Positions 13,228 to 20,693 are shown, numbered from the stretch's first letter. The stretch: DNA of 21,156 nt from Spirochaetia bacterium (GCA_026002045.1 BOAV01000040.1:1-21156), one strand, 5' to 3'. The notes: a model not told the origin generated them from the sequence alone. Numbers and translations are program-made.

Positions 13228-15423
13228 ATGATGAAAGAAATCACGATCCTGCCCTCCGACCGTTACGGATACGATTTTATCAGCGGAGAATTACTTCCCC
13301 CCGGAAAGGATGAATATTGGCTGCGGAATGAACATCAAGCCGCAAGGCTTGGAGCCGATGGACTTGCGAGCCGCCATCCCTCCCCCTGGCGGCGGCTCAA
13401 GGCCCATGAACTCGAAATACTCGTGAAAAATGAAAACTACTGTTCGGACTGGAATAATTTTTTTGTCACCGATCCCTTTGAACCGGCCCTGGTCAAAAAT
13501 TCCGCCTTCTACGGCCTTGTCCGCCTGGGAAGGCTGCAGGATGTGCTCCTCAAACACCACGACTTCAGCGTTCCCGCAGGGATACGGAACAGTACGATCA
13601 TCTCCTGCGATATCGGCAACGACATGGCCATCCAGGACTGCCCCTATATTTCCCATTACATCATCGGGGACATCTGCATCCTCTCCCGGATCGATGAGAT
13701 GCAAACCACCAACCACGCCAAGTTCGGCAACGGGGCCATCAAGGATGGTGAGAGCGAAGATGTGCGTGTCTGGATCGATGTGATGAACGAAGCGGGGGGC
13801 CGTTCGATTTTGCCCTTCGCCGACATGATAAGCGCGGACGCATTTCTCTGGGCCGCCTACCGGGACGACCGGGAACTTTCCGAACGCCTTACGGCCATCA
13901 CCCAGGAATACTACGGCGGCCCCCGCGGCGCTTATGGCGTCATCGGGAATAACACCGTGATCCGGAGCTGCGCGGTTATCAAGGACGTCACCGTGGGGGA
14001 ATGCGCCTATATCAAGGGCGCCAACAAACTCAAGAATTTAACGATACTGTCATCCAATGAAGAGTCCACCCAGATCGGCGAAGGGGTGGAGATGGTGAAC
14101 GGCATCGTGGGCTATGGCTGTCATGCCTTCTACGGGTCCAAGGCGGTGCGCTTTGTCATGGGCCGCAACAGTAATCTGAAATACGGGGCGCGGCTGATCC
14201 ATTCGGTGCTGGGGGATAACTCCACGGTCTCCTGCTGCGAACTCCTCAACAACCTTATCTTCCCGATCCACGAACAGCATCACAACAATTCATTTTTGAT
14301 AGCGGGTTTAATTCAGGGGATGAGCAATATTGCCGCCGGGGCCACCATCGGCTCCAACCACAACAGCCGCGCAAACGACGGGGAACTCCGCGCTGGCCGT
14401 GGTTTCTGGCCGGGGCTTTCGGTTACCCTGAAACACTCAAGCCGCTTTGCCAGTTTCGTACTGATAAGCAAGGGGAACTATCCCCACGAACTCAATATCC
14501 CCCTCCCCTTTTCCATGGTGAACAACAATATCAACAAGAACCGCCTTGAGGTGATGCCCGCCTATTTCTGGATGCACAACCTCTACGCCCTGGAACGGAA
14601 TTCCCGCAAGGCCGCAGACCGGGATCGGCGCAAAATAAAAATTCAGCATATCGAAATGGACTACCTGGCGCCTGACACTGCGGAAGAAATCATTAATGCG
14701 CTCTCCCTCCTTGACGCCTGGATAGCCGAGGCGGGACTTTCACCGGCTGACGTTCAGGCAGACACGGCCCAGGCGAACGTGGTTCGTACAATTCCCGCCA
14801 ACGCCCTTGAACGGGGTAAACGGGGCGCAGTAATACTAAAGCCCCTCAGGGCCCGTTCCGCCTACCGCCGGATGCTCCACTTCTACGCCATGAAGACCCT
14901 TGCCCTCTGGTTTACGGATCACCGTAATACTGATTTTTCCGAATTCATTTCATTAATGAAAAACAGTAATACTACCGGAACCGAACGGGTCAAGGATTGG
15001 GTAAACATGGGGGGGCAGATCGTCCCCGCTTTCCGTGTCGATGAACTGCGGAAAAATATCCGGGAAGGAAGTATAAAAACCTGGGAAGCCATCCACGGCG
15101 TTTACGATGAATGGCATAATCAATACGGTGAAGACAGGGTTCGTCACGCATGGGCGGTTTATTGCATGTTCAAAAAGGCGGATATAGATACCTTTAAGAC
15201 AGAATTGAAAGCGGCCCTTGAAACCCGCCGGTGGATCACCGAACAGGTCTATATCAGCAGGGCAAAGGATTTTCACGATCCCTTCAGGCGTATCACCTAC
15301 CGCAACAGGGCGGAGATGGAAAGCGTTGCGGGAAAGGCGGAAGAAAATGTTTTTGTCCTCCAGGCTAAAACCGACGGAGAGGCTTTTGCGGCAATGGTTC
15401 AGGATCTGCTTGACCGGATTTAG
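13228..15423 (+). CDS. DUF4954 family protein with left-handed beta-helix (hexapeptide) region
   Basis: The 731-residue length and content match DUF4954, a family I know from Bacteroidetes and spirochaetes with no assigned function. From about residue 110, and more clearly 235-400, there are hexapeptide-type repeats with small or aliphatic residues every sixth position: IGNNTVIRSCAVIKDVTVGECAYIKG, IGEGVEMVNGIVGYGCHAFYG and LGDNSTVSCCELLNNLI. These are expected to form a left-handed beta-helix like the GlmU and acyltransferase families. A conserved-looking stretch, IAAGATIGSNHNSRANDGE, carries His and Asn residues that could be active. The C-terminal 280 residues are mainly helical. A nucleotidyl- or acyl-transferase-like role in sugar metabolism is only a guess. 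MgtC follows 11 bp downstream and is probably co-transcribed. Either of two adjacent ATGs (13228, 13231) may be the start. Confidence 0.82.
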   Translation: MMKEITILPSDRYGYDFISGELLPPGKDEYWLRNEHQAARLGADGLASRHPSPWRRLKAHELEILVKNENYCSDWNNFFVTDPFEPALVKNSAFYGLVRLGRLQDVLLKHHDFSVPAGIRNSTIISCDIGNDMAIQDCPYISHYIIGDICILSRIDEMQTTNHAKFGNGAIKDGESEDVRVWIDVMNEAGGRSILPFADMISADAFLWAAYRDDRELSERLTAITQEYYGGPRGAYGVIGNNTVIRSCAVIKDVTVGECAYIKGANKLKNLTILSSNEESTQIGEGVEMVNGIVGYGCHAFYGSKAVRFVMGRNSNLKYGARLIHSVLGDNSTVSCCELLNNLIFPIHEQHHNNSFLIAGLIQGMSNIAAGATIGSNHNSRANDGELRAGRGFWPGLSVTLKHSSRFASFVLISKGNYPHELNIPLPFSMVNNNINKNRLEVMPAYFWMHNLYALERNSRKAADRDRRKIKIQHIEMDYLAPDTAEEIINALSLLDAWIAEAGLSPADVQADTAQANVVRTIPANALERGKRGAVILKPLRARSAYRRMLHFYAMKTLALWFTDHRNTDFSEFISLMKNSNTTGTERVKDWVNMGGQIVPAFRVDELRKNIREGSIKTWEAIHGVYDEWHNQYGEDRVRHAWAVYCMFKKADIDTFKTELKAALETRRWITEQVYISRAKDFHDPFRRITYRNRAEMESVAGKAEENVFVLQAKTDGEAFAAMVQDLLDRI

Positions 15424-15434
15424 GAGAAATGAAT

Positions 15435-16121
15435 ATGCACGGAGAACCTATCACAGAAATTGACATGATCATCCGCCTTGTCCTGGGAGCCCTCGCCGGG
15501 GCTATCATCGGTTTTGAACGGGCCAGCCGGCGCCAGGTGGCGGGGATGCGGACCCATGTCCTCATCTCTACCGGGGCAACCCTGCTGATGCTCCTTTCGA
15601 TCTGGCTGCCCCAGGAGTACATCGGCCTTAAAAACGGGGACCCCGGACGAATCGCCGCCCAGGTGGTTTCGGGGATCGGCTTTTTGGGCGCCGGGGCGAT
15701 CATCCGGCTGGGAAACAATATCCGGGGGCTCACCACCGCCGCTTCCCTCTGGCTCATCGCCGCAGTGGGCATGGCCATCGGCGCGGGGATGTTCACAGCC
15801 GCCGCCGTCACCGAGGTAATCAGCCTTCTCACCCTGATCGTCCTTGATAAATTCGAAAAACAGGTCTTTCCTTCGGTGCGAAACAAGATGCTGGAATTAT
15901 TTTACAAAAACTCAAACCCCTCCGCCCAGGAAGCCGTGGATGTCCTCCAGGGCTTCGGCATCCGCGCCCAGTCCATTGATGTGGTACAAAGCAGCAAGGG
16001 AAAGGGCGCAAAACTGCGGCTCCTGGTAAGCATCCCCGATGCCACGGATCTTTCAAAACTCGCCAGGGCCCTTAAAGCCGCGGGGAATGTGGCGCGGATC
16101 GAGATTAAAGAAAAATACTGA
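15435..16121 (+). CDS. MgtC/SapB family membrane protein
   Basis: Two in-frame ATGs follow AGGAG (15422-15426). The second (15435) has the better 8-base spacing, giving 228 residues. The N-terminal part is the MgtC/SapB domain with four or five membrane helices: IIRLVLGALAGAIIGFER, then RTHVLISTGATLLMLLS, the signature VVSGIGFLGAGAII, GLTTAASLWLIAAVGMAIGAG and a final helix to about residue 140. The cytoplasmic C-terminal 85 residues resemble the ACT-like tail seen in MgtC homologues. Family members are linked to growth at low magnesium and, in pathogens, to F1Fo-ATPase control. Their biochemical action is debated. It follows the DUF4954 gene closely. A repeat with a T-run after the stop likely ends the transcript. 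Confidence 0.9.
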   Translation: MHGEPITEIDMIIRLVLGALAGAIIGFERASRRQVAGMRTHVLISTGATLLMLLSIWLPQEYIGLKNGDPGRIAAQVVSGIGFLGAGAIIRLGNNIRGLTTAASLWLIAAVGMAIGAGMFTAAAVTEVISLLTLIVLDKFEKQVFPSVRNKMLELFYKNSNPSAQEAVDVLQGFGIRAQSIDVVQSSKGKGAKLRLLVSIPDATDLSKLARALKAAGNVARIEIKEKY

Positions 16122-16140
16122 CACACAAGAATAGGAAGAT

Positions 16141-16233
16141 CCACGGATTACACGGATTTAAGAAATTACACGGATGAAGAAAAAAATCCGCGTAATCCGT
16201 GGTCTCTTCTGTGTAAATCCGTGGTCTTTTTTT
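16141..16233 (+). terminator. Four-copy CGGATTACACGG repeat acting as likely terminator
   Basis: ccacggattacacggattt (16141-16159) is matched by its inverted copy at 16184-16202 (18 of 19 positions). A second direct copy (ttacacggat, about 16167-16176) and a second inverted copy (gtgtaaatccgtgg, 16211-16224) allow alternative pairings. TCTTTTTTT follows at 16225-16233, so the outer pairing works as an intrinsic terminator for mgtC. The T-run overlaps the stop of the convergent lipid-kinase gene. Confidence 0.6.
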
Positions 16234-17374
16234 ACTGATTCAGCAGTTTCAAAATTGGAATGTTGGGCTCCGAGAGTTCTATTGCGGCGGGAAAATCTTC
16301 TTTTTGCAGTAATACTGTTTCGCCGTCCATCTGGGCAAGGATGGGGTAATGGCCGGAGAACTCCACCCGGTGAGCGCTGAAGGGGATTGCCTCCGGCTTG
16401 TCGATGTGGCTGCCGGTGTTAAAGAGTTCCTTTAAGGCCACCTTGCGGAACAGGGACATCTGTTTTAAGGCGCAGACGTTCCGATCATCGGGGAGGATCA
16501 TTTTATGGGAGCCGTATGTCCGGTGCCCGGAAGCCCCCACCGCGAGGAGGAGCACATCCTCGTGAAAGGCTTTTACCTCGTTTCCCTTTTCGTCCAATGC
16601 CCGCACCTCCATGGGACCCACTTTGTAGATCCGGTCATAGAGCAGGGAGGCAATATCCACCCAAAGTTTGTAGGAATCACCGGGGAGGCTGCCCTTCATC
16701 TTGTTGGTCATGTGGGTAACAAAGGCGTCCAGCCCCACGGAAAGGATATTGAAGGCAAGGAAGGGGCCTTTGCCTGCGGTGGCGGTGAGTAGGTGCAGGC
16801 TGCGCTGCCTTTCAATTTTTACCGGGCGGATCAAAAGTTCCAGGGCCGTGTCCAGTTCCGGCGCATCGGCGCCGTCGTTGCCGGTTCCCATGGGGAGCCT
16901 GAGTACCGCAAAATTCGCCCTCGCTGCGGGATCGGCATTATGCAAAACCGAAAGCACCTCAAGGCTGGTGCCGTCCCCTCCGGCGGTGATCACCAGGTAA
17001 AAGGGCGCGCTGCCCGTGCCGGACTTTTCAGAGCCGGCCTCGTCGATCAGGGCCCGGGTAATTTTCATCCCATCGCCGGGTCCCCGTGTCAGGAGCAGCC
17101 CATAGGCGCCTAAAAGGGCGCCGCCTTTACCATTGCTCTGATCAAGTTCACGGGCAGTATTGGAGGGACCGCTGTCGGCGCGCAGCGGATTAAGACCAAG
17201 GGCTTTCTGTTTGTAGTCCAGAAGAATGCGGTGATGTTTCTTCCACCGGGAGCGGATGGTAAAGCCCCCGGCGACAGGATTGGCGATGATGGTCCACTTG
17301 AGGGGACGACCGGGGCTGACCAGGGAATGGGAACAAATATCAGCCATAAGAGCGGCAAATACCTCGAGATCCAT
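16232..17374 (-). CDS. Diacylglycerol-kinase-type lipid kinase
   Basis: I place the start at ATG 17374 (MDLEVFAAL, 380 residues). The frame stays open upstream to a TTG at 17479, but that extension overlaps the promoter of the opposite gene and looks non-coding. The ribosome site is weak (GGGA close to ATG), so ATG 17347 is also possible. The DAGK catalytic domain shows IIANPVAGG (29-37), the nucleotide-binding GGDGT at 132-136 and LPMGTGND. The second domain includes FNILSVGLDAFVTHMTNKMKG. The family phosphorylates diacylglycerol, sphingosine-like lipids or related alcohols at the membrane, and the lipid cannot be predicted. An insertion of about 50 residues between the first strand and GGDGT is longer than in E. 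coli YegS-type proteins. It is convergent with mgtC. Confidence 0.85.
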   Translation of the reverse strand: MDLEVFAALMADICSHSLVSPGRPLKWTIIANPVAGGFTIRSRWKKHHRILLDYKQKALGLNPLRADSGPSNTARELDQSNGKGGALLGAYGLLLTRGPGDGMKITRALIDEAGSEKSGTGSAPFYLVITAGGDGTSLEVLSVLHNADPAARANFAVLRLPMGTGNDGADAPELDTALELLIRPVKIERQRSLHLLTATAGKGPFLAFNILSVGLDAFVTHMTNKMKGSLPGDSYKLWVDIASLLYDRIYKVGPMEVRALDEKGNEVKAFHEDVLLLAVGASGHRTYGSHKMILPDDRNVCALKQMSLFRKVALKELFNTGSHIDKPEAIPFSAHRVEFSGHYPILAQMDGETVLLQKEDFPAAIELSEPNIPILKLLNQ

Positions 17375-17478
17375 ATTCCCAAGTTTACAGGAAACGCAAA
17401 ACCGCCGCAAGCTCAGGGAGAAGGAGGGCAGCGTCGCCCCTCTATTACGGATCCGGTATATCGTGTTATGCTTCCACA

Positions 17479-17484
17479 AAGGAG
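17479..17484 (+). promoter_or_regulatory. Ribosome site and extended -10 for the 74-residue protein
   Basis: AAGGAG (17479-17484) lies six bases before ATG 17491. Upstream, TGTTATGCT (17464-17472) fits an extended -10. Together they show that 17491 is a real gene start and that the lipid-kinase frame beyond 17374 is probably not coding. Confidence 0.5.
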
Positions 17485-17490
17485 ATACCC

Positions 17491-17715
17491 ATGCCCGAAC
17501 CAGTCAAGAGAGACCCCAAAGCCCCAAGGTTCCTTCAAATTTCCGTCAAGGACAGCGAAGGTAAAGAATGGTCAACCATGATCGCCCAACCCAAGGAATT
17601 TTCCTCCGGATCGGTCGGTTTCTATGCATCCGATAAGAGTACCAACCCGGAAAGCGGGGAACGGTATCAATGCGGCCTGACCTTTACCTTGATTGGATCC
17701 AAGCCGGGAAAATAG
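17491..17715 (+). CDS. Small 74-residue protein, unknown function
   Basis: I do not recognise the family. The gene has a strong ribosome site (AAGGAG, spacing six) and a plausible -10, and ends 3 bp before the convergent HAD gene. The protein is soluble, without signal peptide or membrane helix. It seems to be mostly beta-strand: RFLQISVKDSEGKEW, then KEFSSGSVGFYASDK and RYQCGLTFTLIGSK. It has a single Cys and many Ser, Gly and Lys residues. The small all-beta layout with exposed Lys and aromatics could fit an OB-type or nucleic-acid-binding fold, but nothing proves it. Compactness and good translation signals make it likely to be real. Confidence 0.68.
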   Translation: MPEPVKRDPKAPRFLQISVKDSEGKEWSTMIAQPKEFSSGSVGFYASDKSTNPESGERYQCGLTFTLIGSKPGK

Positions 17716-17718
17716 GAT

Positions 17719-18372
17719 TCAGGTGAAAGATGTGTGAATATACGGCAGCTCATACACATCCTTCACCCCGTCTACGAGGATTCCCCCCATACCCATTTCC
17801 AGGGGCAGGCTGATGTCAATTTCGTAGCGATCCCCCACGGCGATGCAGGCGTTTATCGGGGCGCCGCAAAGTTTCGCCGCCCTGCGGAAAGGGGCTTCGT
17901 GAGGTTTCGATACCTTGCAGGTGTCAAGGCCGATGACCAGGGGGATATATTCATCCGCGCCCAGACAGGCAAGGGTGCGGCGTGCAATGGAAACAGGGTT
18001 ATTGGTAACCACCGCCAGTTTACAGGATGCAGCAAGGACACGCAGGGTTTCGCAGAGCTGCGGATCACGGGTAAGGTAACGCTCCGGTTCGTAGAGCATC
18101 TCCCGCCACCGGATGCTTTCTTCGATACTTACATCGAAATTCTTAAAGGTATTTCCTAAACTGATCCCTTTACCGGAATGCTGGGCGGACCAATCATCCT
18201 GATAATCCTTTATCAATTTTTGCATCTCCGCAAAACTTTTTCCCTGTAATGCGGCGAGTTTTTTAACAGGAAGATCGATTTGGGAGCGCATATATTCATC
18301 GTGGGTGTAGAGGGTACCGTCCATATCGAAGATCAGGGCCAGAGGATGTTCAGGAAGCTGAAATATTTTCAT
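17719..18372 (-). CDS. HAD-superfamily phosphatase
   Basis: This 217-residue HAD hydrolase has motif I FDMDGTLY (nucleophile D16, acid D18), motif II VVTNNP, a motif III lysine in TCKVSKPHEAPF and motif IV VGDRYEIDI. The cap between motifs I and II is helical and about 75 residues, as in subclass I enzymes such as phosphoglycolate phosphatase or pyrophosphatase-like members. The substrate is unknown. Its ATG overlaps the prs stop by 4 bp (ATGA), so the two are translationally coupled. A role tied to ribose phosphates or nucleotides is a reasonable inference. It ends 3 bp from the convergent 74-residue gene. Confidence 0.86.
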   Translation of the reverse strand: MKIFQLPEHPLALIFDMDGTLYTHDEYMRSQIDLPVKKLAALQGKSFAEMQKLIKDYQDDWSAQHSGKGISLGNTFKNFDVSIEESIRWREMLYEPERYLTRDPQLCETLRVLAASCKLAVVTNNPVSIARRTLACLGADEYIPLVIGLDTCKVSKPHEAPFRRAAKLCGAPINACIAVGDRYEIDISLPLEMGMGGILVDGVKDVYELPYIHTSFT

Positions 18373-19649
18373 TGATCAGTATTACTGCGATTTACATCGC
18401 TTCGATTATTATCGCCCTTGTCCGCCGCGAGGAGCCGCCCGATGACTTCCCGGTTATCAAGGAGGGAACTTAAGGAAAGCTGCTGGTGGAGCCGGGAAAT
18501 GGTCTGAGCGAAGAGCTGGGCGATATTCACGCTGATGTACCATTCGCGTTTTAAAACCTCTTCCTGGTAAATCGCGTTGGTACCGATGATGCGGTAAAAG
18601 AGGCCCTGCTTGTAGGCTTCATCAAAATAGGTGATGGCGTTGCCGGAAAAGAGGGGCAGGCTGATGGAACAGATTATTTTACCCGCGCCATTTTCCTTGA
18701 GGAGCCTCATTCCCTTTAAAAGGGTACCGCCGGTGCCCAGCATATCATCGGCCATGAAGACGGTCTTGCCCGCTACATTCCCCAGAAGTTTGATTTCGGA
18801 GATGTTGTTTTCCAGGGCGTCCTTGCTGACCCGGGAATAATCCCGCTCCTTGTAGAGCAGGGCCAGGGGCTTCTTGAGGGCGGTGGCGTAGAATTTGTTC
18901 CGGTCCACCGCGCCGGTGTCAGGAGAAACCACCACAAAATCGTCACAGAGAACGCACTCCATTTTGGAGAGGGTCCGGATGATCTGGTAACTGGCGTGGA
19001 GGTTCTCAAGCCGCATCCTATCAAAGGAATTGACGATGTCCCGTGAATGAATATCCAAGGTGATGATCCGGCTGACCCCCAGGCCCTCCAGGATCTTCCC
19101 CACACGGCTGGCGGTGAGCCCCTCCCGGCCCTTGGTCTTGTGCTGACGGGCGTAGGGGTAAATCGGCAGCACCACCGTAACCCGCTCGGCGCCGGCCTGC
19201 TTTGCCGCATCCACGGTGACGAGGACCGTCATGAGGTGATCGTTTACGGTGAGGGCCTTCTTCACATTCCCATCGTTAAAATTCACCGGGAAGCGGTTTT
19301 CCACATCCTGAATGATATAGATGTCCTTGCCCCGGATGGATTCAAGAATTTCCGCCTTTACTTCCCCGTTGGCAAAGATGGTAAACCGGGAGGAAACCTT
19401 GAAATGGGGCACCCGGAATTTTTCCGGCGTACCCGGCAGATGATGGGCGGGAGACAGGGCGTCGTTAATAAAGTTGATCTGCTGAATTACCGCAGAGGTA
19501 TCCATGCTGTACCGTTTGGCCATTTCGGCGGCGGTATTCTCAAAACTGCGGCGATACCCTTTTTTGAGCCAGGAGACAACTTCATTGGCAAAAATCTCAC
19601 CGCCGGGACAGGCTATTACGGCAAGATTTGCCGGGTTGGAGTAGTTCAT
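18369..19649 (-). CDS. prs: Ribose-phosphate pyrophosphokinase, long divergent form
   Basis: This PRPP synthetase makes PRPP from ribose-5-phosphate and ATP. At 426 residues it is about 110 longer than the usual 315. The extra length is an N-terminal insertion (GYRRSFENTAAEMAKRY region) and a polar C-terminal tail. Kept elements are FANGEVKAEILESIRGKDIYIIQ (ATP-binding loop), PIYPYARQ, the active His of LDIHSRD, VVSPDTGAVDR, the KER in YKERDYS (matching the E. coli K194 and R196 positions) and the PRPP loop ADDMLGTGGTL. In that loop the usual DDMIDTGGT has Gly in place of the second-group Asp. RQD reads RQH. Activity is probable but its regulation may differ. There is no clear ribosome site before ATG 19649. 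Confidence 0.88.
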   Translation of the reverse strand: MNYSNPANLAVIACPGGEIFANEVVSWLKKGYRRSFENTAAEMAKRYSMDTSAVIQQINFINDALSPAHHLPGTPEKFRVPHFKVSSRFTIFANGEVKAEILESIRGKDIYIIQDVENRFPVNFNDGNVKKALTVNDHLMTVLVTVDAAKQAGAERVTVVLPIYPYARQHKTKGREGLTASRVGKILEGLGVSRIITLDIHSRDIVNSFDRMRLENLHASYQIIRTLSKMECVLCDDFVVVSPDTGAVDRNKFYATALKKPLALLYKERDYSRVSKDALENNISEIKLLGNVAGKTVFMADDMLGTGGTLLKGMRLLKENGAGKIICSISLPLFSGNAITYFDEAYKQGLFYRIIGTNAIYQEEVLKREWYISVNIAQLFAQTISRLHQQLSLSSLLDNREVIGRLLAADKGDNNRSDVNRSNTDQ

Positions 19650-19737
19650 GGGTATTCAAGTTTTGCACAGGACGCATTAGTTTTCAAGTGGGAAATTCTT
19701 ACCAAAGGCGGCAAAGGCTGGGAAAAAGCCCTTTTTA

Positions 19738-19746
19738 TGGTATAAT
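19738..19746 (+). promoter_or_regulatory. Extended -10 promoter of the toxin-antitoxin operon
   Basis: TGGTATAAT is an extended -10 with a perfect hexamer (19741-19746). The expected +1 is 19753, the A of an upstream ATG. The same box is kept in copy B (20566-20574). Confidence 0.65.
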
Positions 19747-19752
19747 TCCCTT

Positions 19753-19821
19753 ATGAACCAGTCTGAAAGGGCCAAGCCATTACGCTCTATTTGCAAAAAA
19801 GGGAAATATGCGTATATTTAA
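19753..19821 (+). other. Possible 22-codon upstream ORF in the toxin leader
   Basis: ATG 19753 opens a frame of 22 codons (MNQSERAKPLRS...KKGKYAYI) whose stop lies 14 bp inside the toxin gene. There is no ribosome site, and it would be leaderless. In copy B the ATG and frame persist (20581-20679), but the five base changes alter four amino acids and none is silent. Selection on the peptide is not supported. It may still matter as a translation-control leader. Confidence 0.25.
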
Positions 19822-20179
19822 GGCGAAGTGGTTTACCAAATTTGCCCAAAAAGCAAATATTAAGGACGCGGACTTAAAGGCCGCTGCCGATCTGATAGAT
19901 CGGGGGGAAAGCAGCGCCGATGACTTGGGCGGGAATGTTTTCAAACTTCGGTTTGCCAGACCGGGGGAAGGTAAACGGGGTAGTTATAGGTTTATCCTGT
20001 TTTTCCGGCAAGGTGAACGGTTATTTTTCCGTTTTGCCTATGCCAAATCGGAGTTGGATAATATCAGCGACAAGGAACTAAGGCGATTAAGGCGAACTGC
20101 GAAAACGGTGCTTAGCCTTACGGATAAGGAAATTGAAGAAGCCCTAAAAGATGGGCTCTTTAAGGAGATCGGGTCATGA
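19808..20179 (+). CDS. RelE/HigB-like type II toxin
   Basis: The 123-residue protein has AGGGA five bases before its ATG. It matches the RelE-like toxin group of PF06296 type: an N-terminal helix pair (KWFTKFAQKANIKDADLKAAADLI), then DLGGNVFKLRFARPGEGKRGSYRFILFF (about 39-66), FRFAYAKSELDNI and a long C-terminal helix region. Basic residues K46, R48, R51, K56, R57 and R61 could bind mRNA or the ribosome, as in RelE-fold toxins. It overlaps the downstream antitoxin gene by 4 bp (ATGA), so toxin comes first. Partner and order are typical of HigBA-like pairs. The 3-prime and middle parts look intact. Related DNA just downstream is a decayed second copy. Confidence 0.82.
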   Translation: MRIFKAKWFTKFAQKANIKDADLKAAADLIDRGESSADDLGGNVFKLRFARPGEGKRGSYRFILFFRQGERLFFRFAYAKSELDNISDKELRRLRRTAKTVLSLTDKEIEEALKDGLFKEIGS

Positions 20180-20382
20180 AGAAATATGAAAGCGAATTGA
20201 TGAAATCCCTGCATGAAGAGGCAAAATACTTTCATAACAAGGGTATTATAAGCGCCGATGAAATGAAGGAATACGATGAAGACTGTCTTGTCTCAACAGC
20301 CGACACTGCCGGGGCCTCTACCGTGAAGCGCTCCCCTGCAGTTGCCGCCGCATCCGCACCCCACGGCCATAGCGTCAAATAG
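20176..20382 (+). CDS. Short antitoxin of the RelE-like pair (no HTH domain)
   Basis: The 68-residue protein starts within the toxin stop. The first 40 residues, KKYESELMKSLHEEAKYFHNKGIISADEMKEYDEDCL, match the N-terminal part of antitoxins paired with this toxin type. In family members I know, this part is followed by a helix-turn-helix DNA-binding domain of about 60 residues. Here the protein instead ends in a Ser/Ala/Pro-rich tail with no HTH. It may be a truncated antitoxin that still binds the toxin, or a naturally short class. Loss of the HTH would remove autorepression. The stop is clean and no HTH-coding sequence is visible in the next 160 bp. Confidence 0.72.
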   Translation: MKKYESELMKSLHEEAKYFHNKGIISADEMKEYDEDCLVSTADTAGASTVKRSPAVAAASAPHGHSVK

Positions 20383-20544
20383 AGAAGCCCAAGACATAGA
20401 ATCTGTTGAAATGAGCTAATTTCGGCCCGCTAGTTTTCAAGTATGGTATTTGATGAATTTTGCTAATTTTATACAGGATAATGAATTAGGGGTGGTATGA
20501 GGCCCCCGGTTCACAAATAGTTCACAAAAAAGGGTGAGAAAATA

Positions 20545-20693
20545 GCTGGAAAAAAGCCCCTTTTATGGTATAATTCCCTTATGAAACAGTCTGAAAGGGC
20601 CAAGTCGTTACGCCCTGTTTGCAAAAAAGGGAAATATGCGTATATTTGTTTACCAAGTTGGCCAAAAAAGCGGGGATAATCGATACAGACCTG
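20545..20693 (+). repeat. Direct repeat copy B (decayed promoter and toxin start)
   Basis: This is the second copy of 19717-19876, with the same TGGTATAAT promoter (20566-20574) and scattered substitutions. The 11 bp between toxin codons 4 and 8 are deleted. A 12-bp match (tagttttcaagt) also lies upstream of both copies (19678 and 20431) at different distances, so the duplication may once have been longer. In 20383-20544 nothing else is seen except a repeated gttcacaaa. Confidence 0.85.
20636..20693 (+). pseudogene. Remnant of a second RelE-like toxin gene
   Basis: ATG CGT ATA TTT matches the intact toxin start, then an 11-bp deletion shifts the frame. In the shifted frame the DNA still encodes FTKLAKKAGIIDTDL, homologous to FTKFAQKANIKDADL of the intact copy. 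After this the similarity ends and the brnT promoter begins. The rest of the toxin and its antitoxin are gone. Confidence 0.8.

Larger units (their letters stand above)
19717..19876 (+). repeat. Direct repeat copy A (promoter plus toxin start)
   Basis: From gctgggaaaaagccc through the promoter, the upstream ORF and the first 23 codons of the RelE-like toxin, this segment is repeated at 20545-20693. The copies are highly similar up to the toxin ATG (both 91 bp in). Copy B lacks 11 bp just after the fourth toxin codon. Confidence 0.85.

Noticed and set aside
16141..16224. Terminal repeats of an insertion sequence
   Set aside because: The copies are clustered within 85 bp, with no transposase frame and no target duplication.
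17375..17479. N-terminal extension of the lipid kinase (35 codons)
   Set aside because: It begins at TTG, has no ribosome site and overlaps the opposite gene's promoter and ribosome site.
19753..19821. Conserved leader peptide under selection
   Set aside because: All changed codons between the two copies alter the amino acid, so there is no sign of peptide-level constraint. It is kept only as a low-confidence feature.
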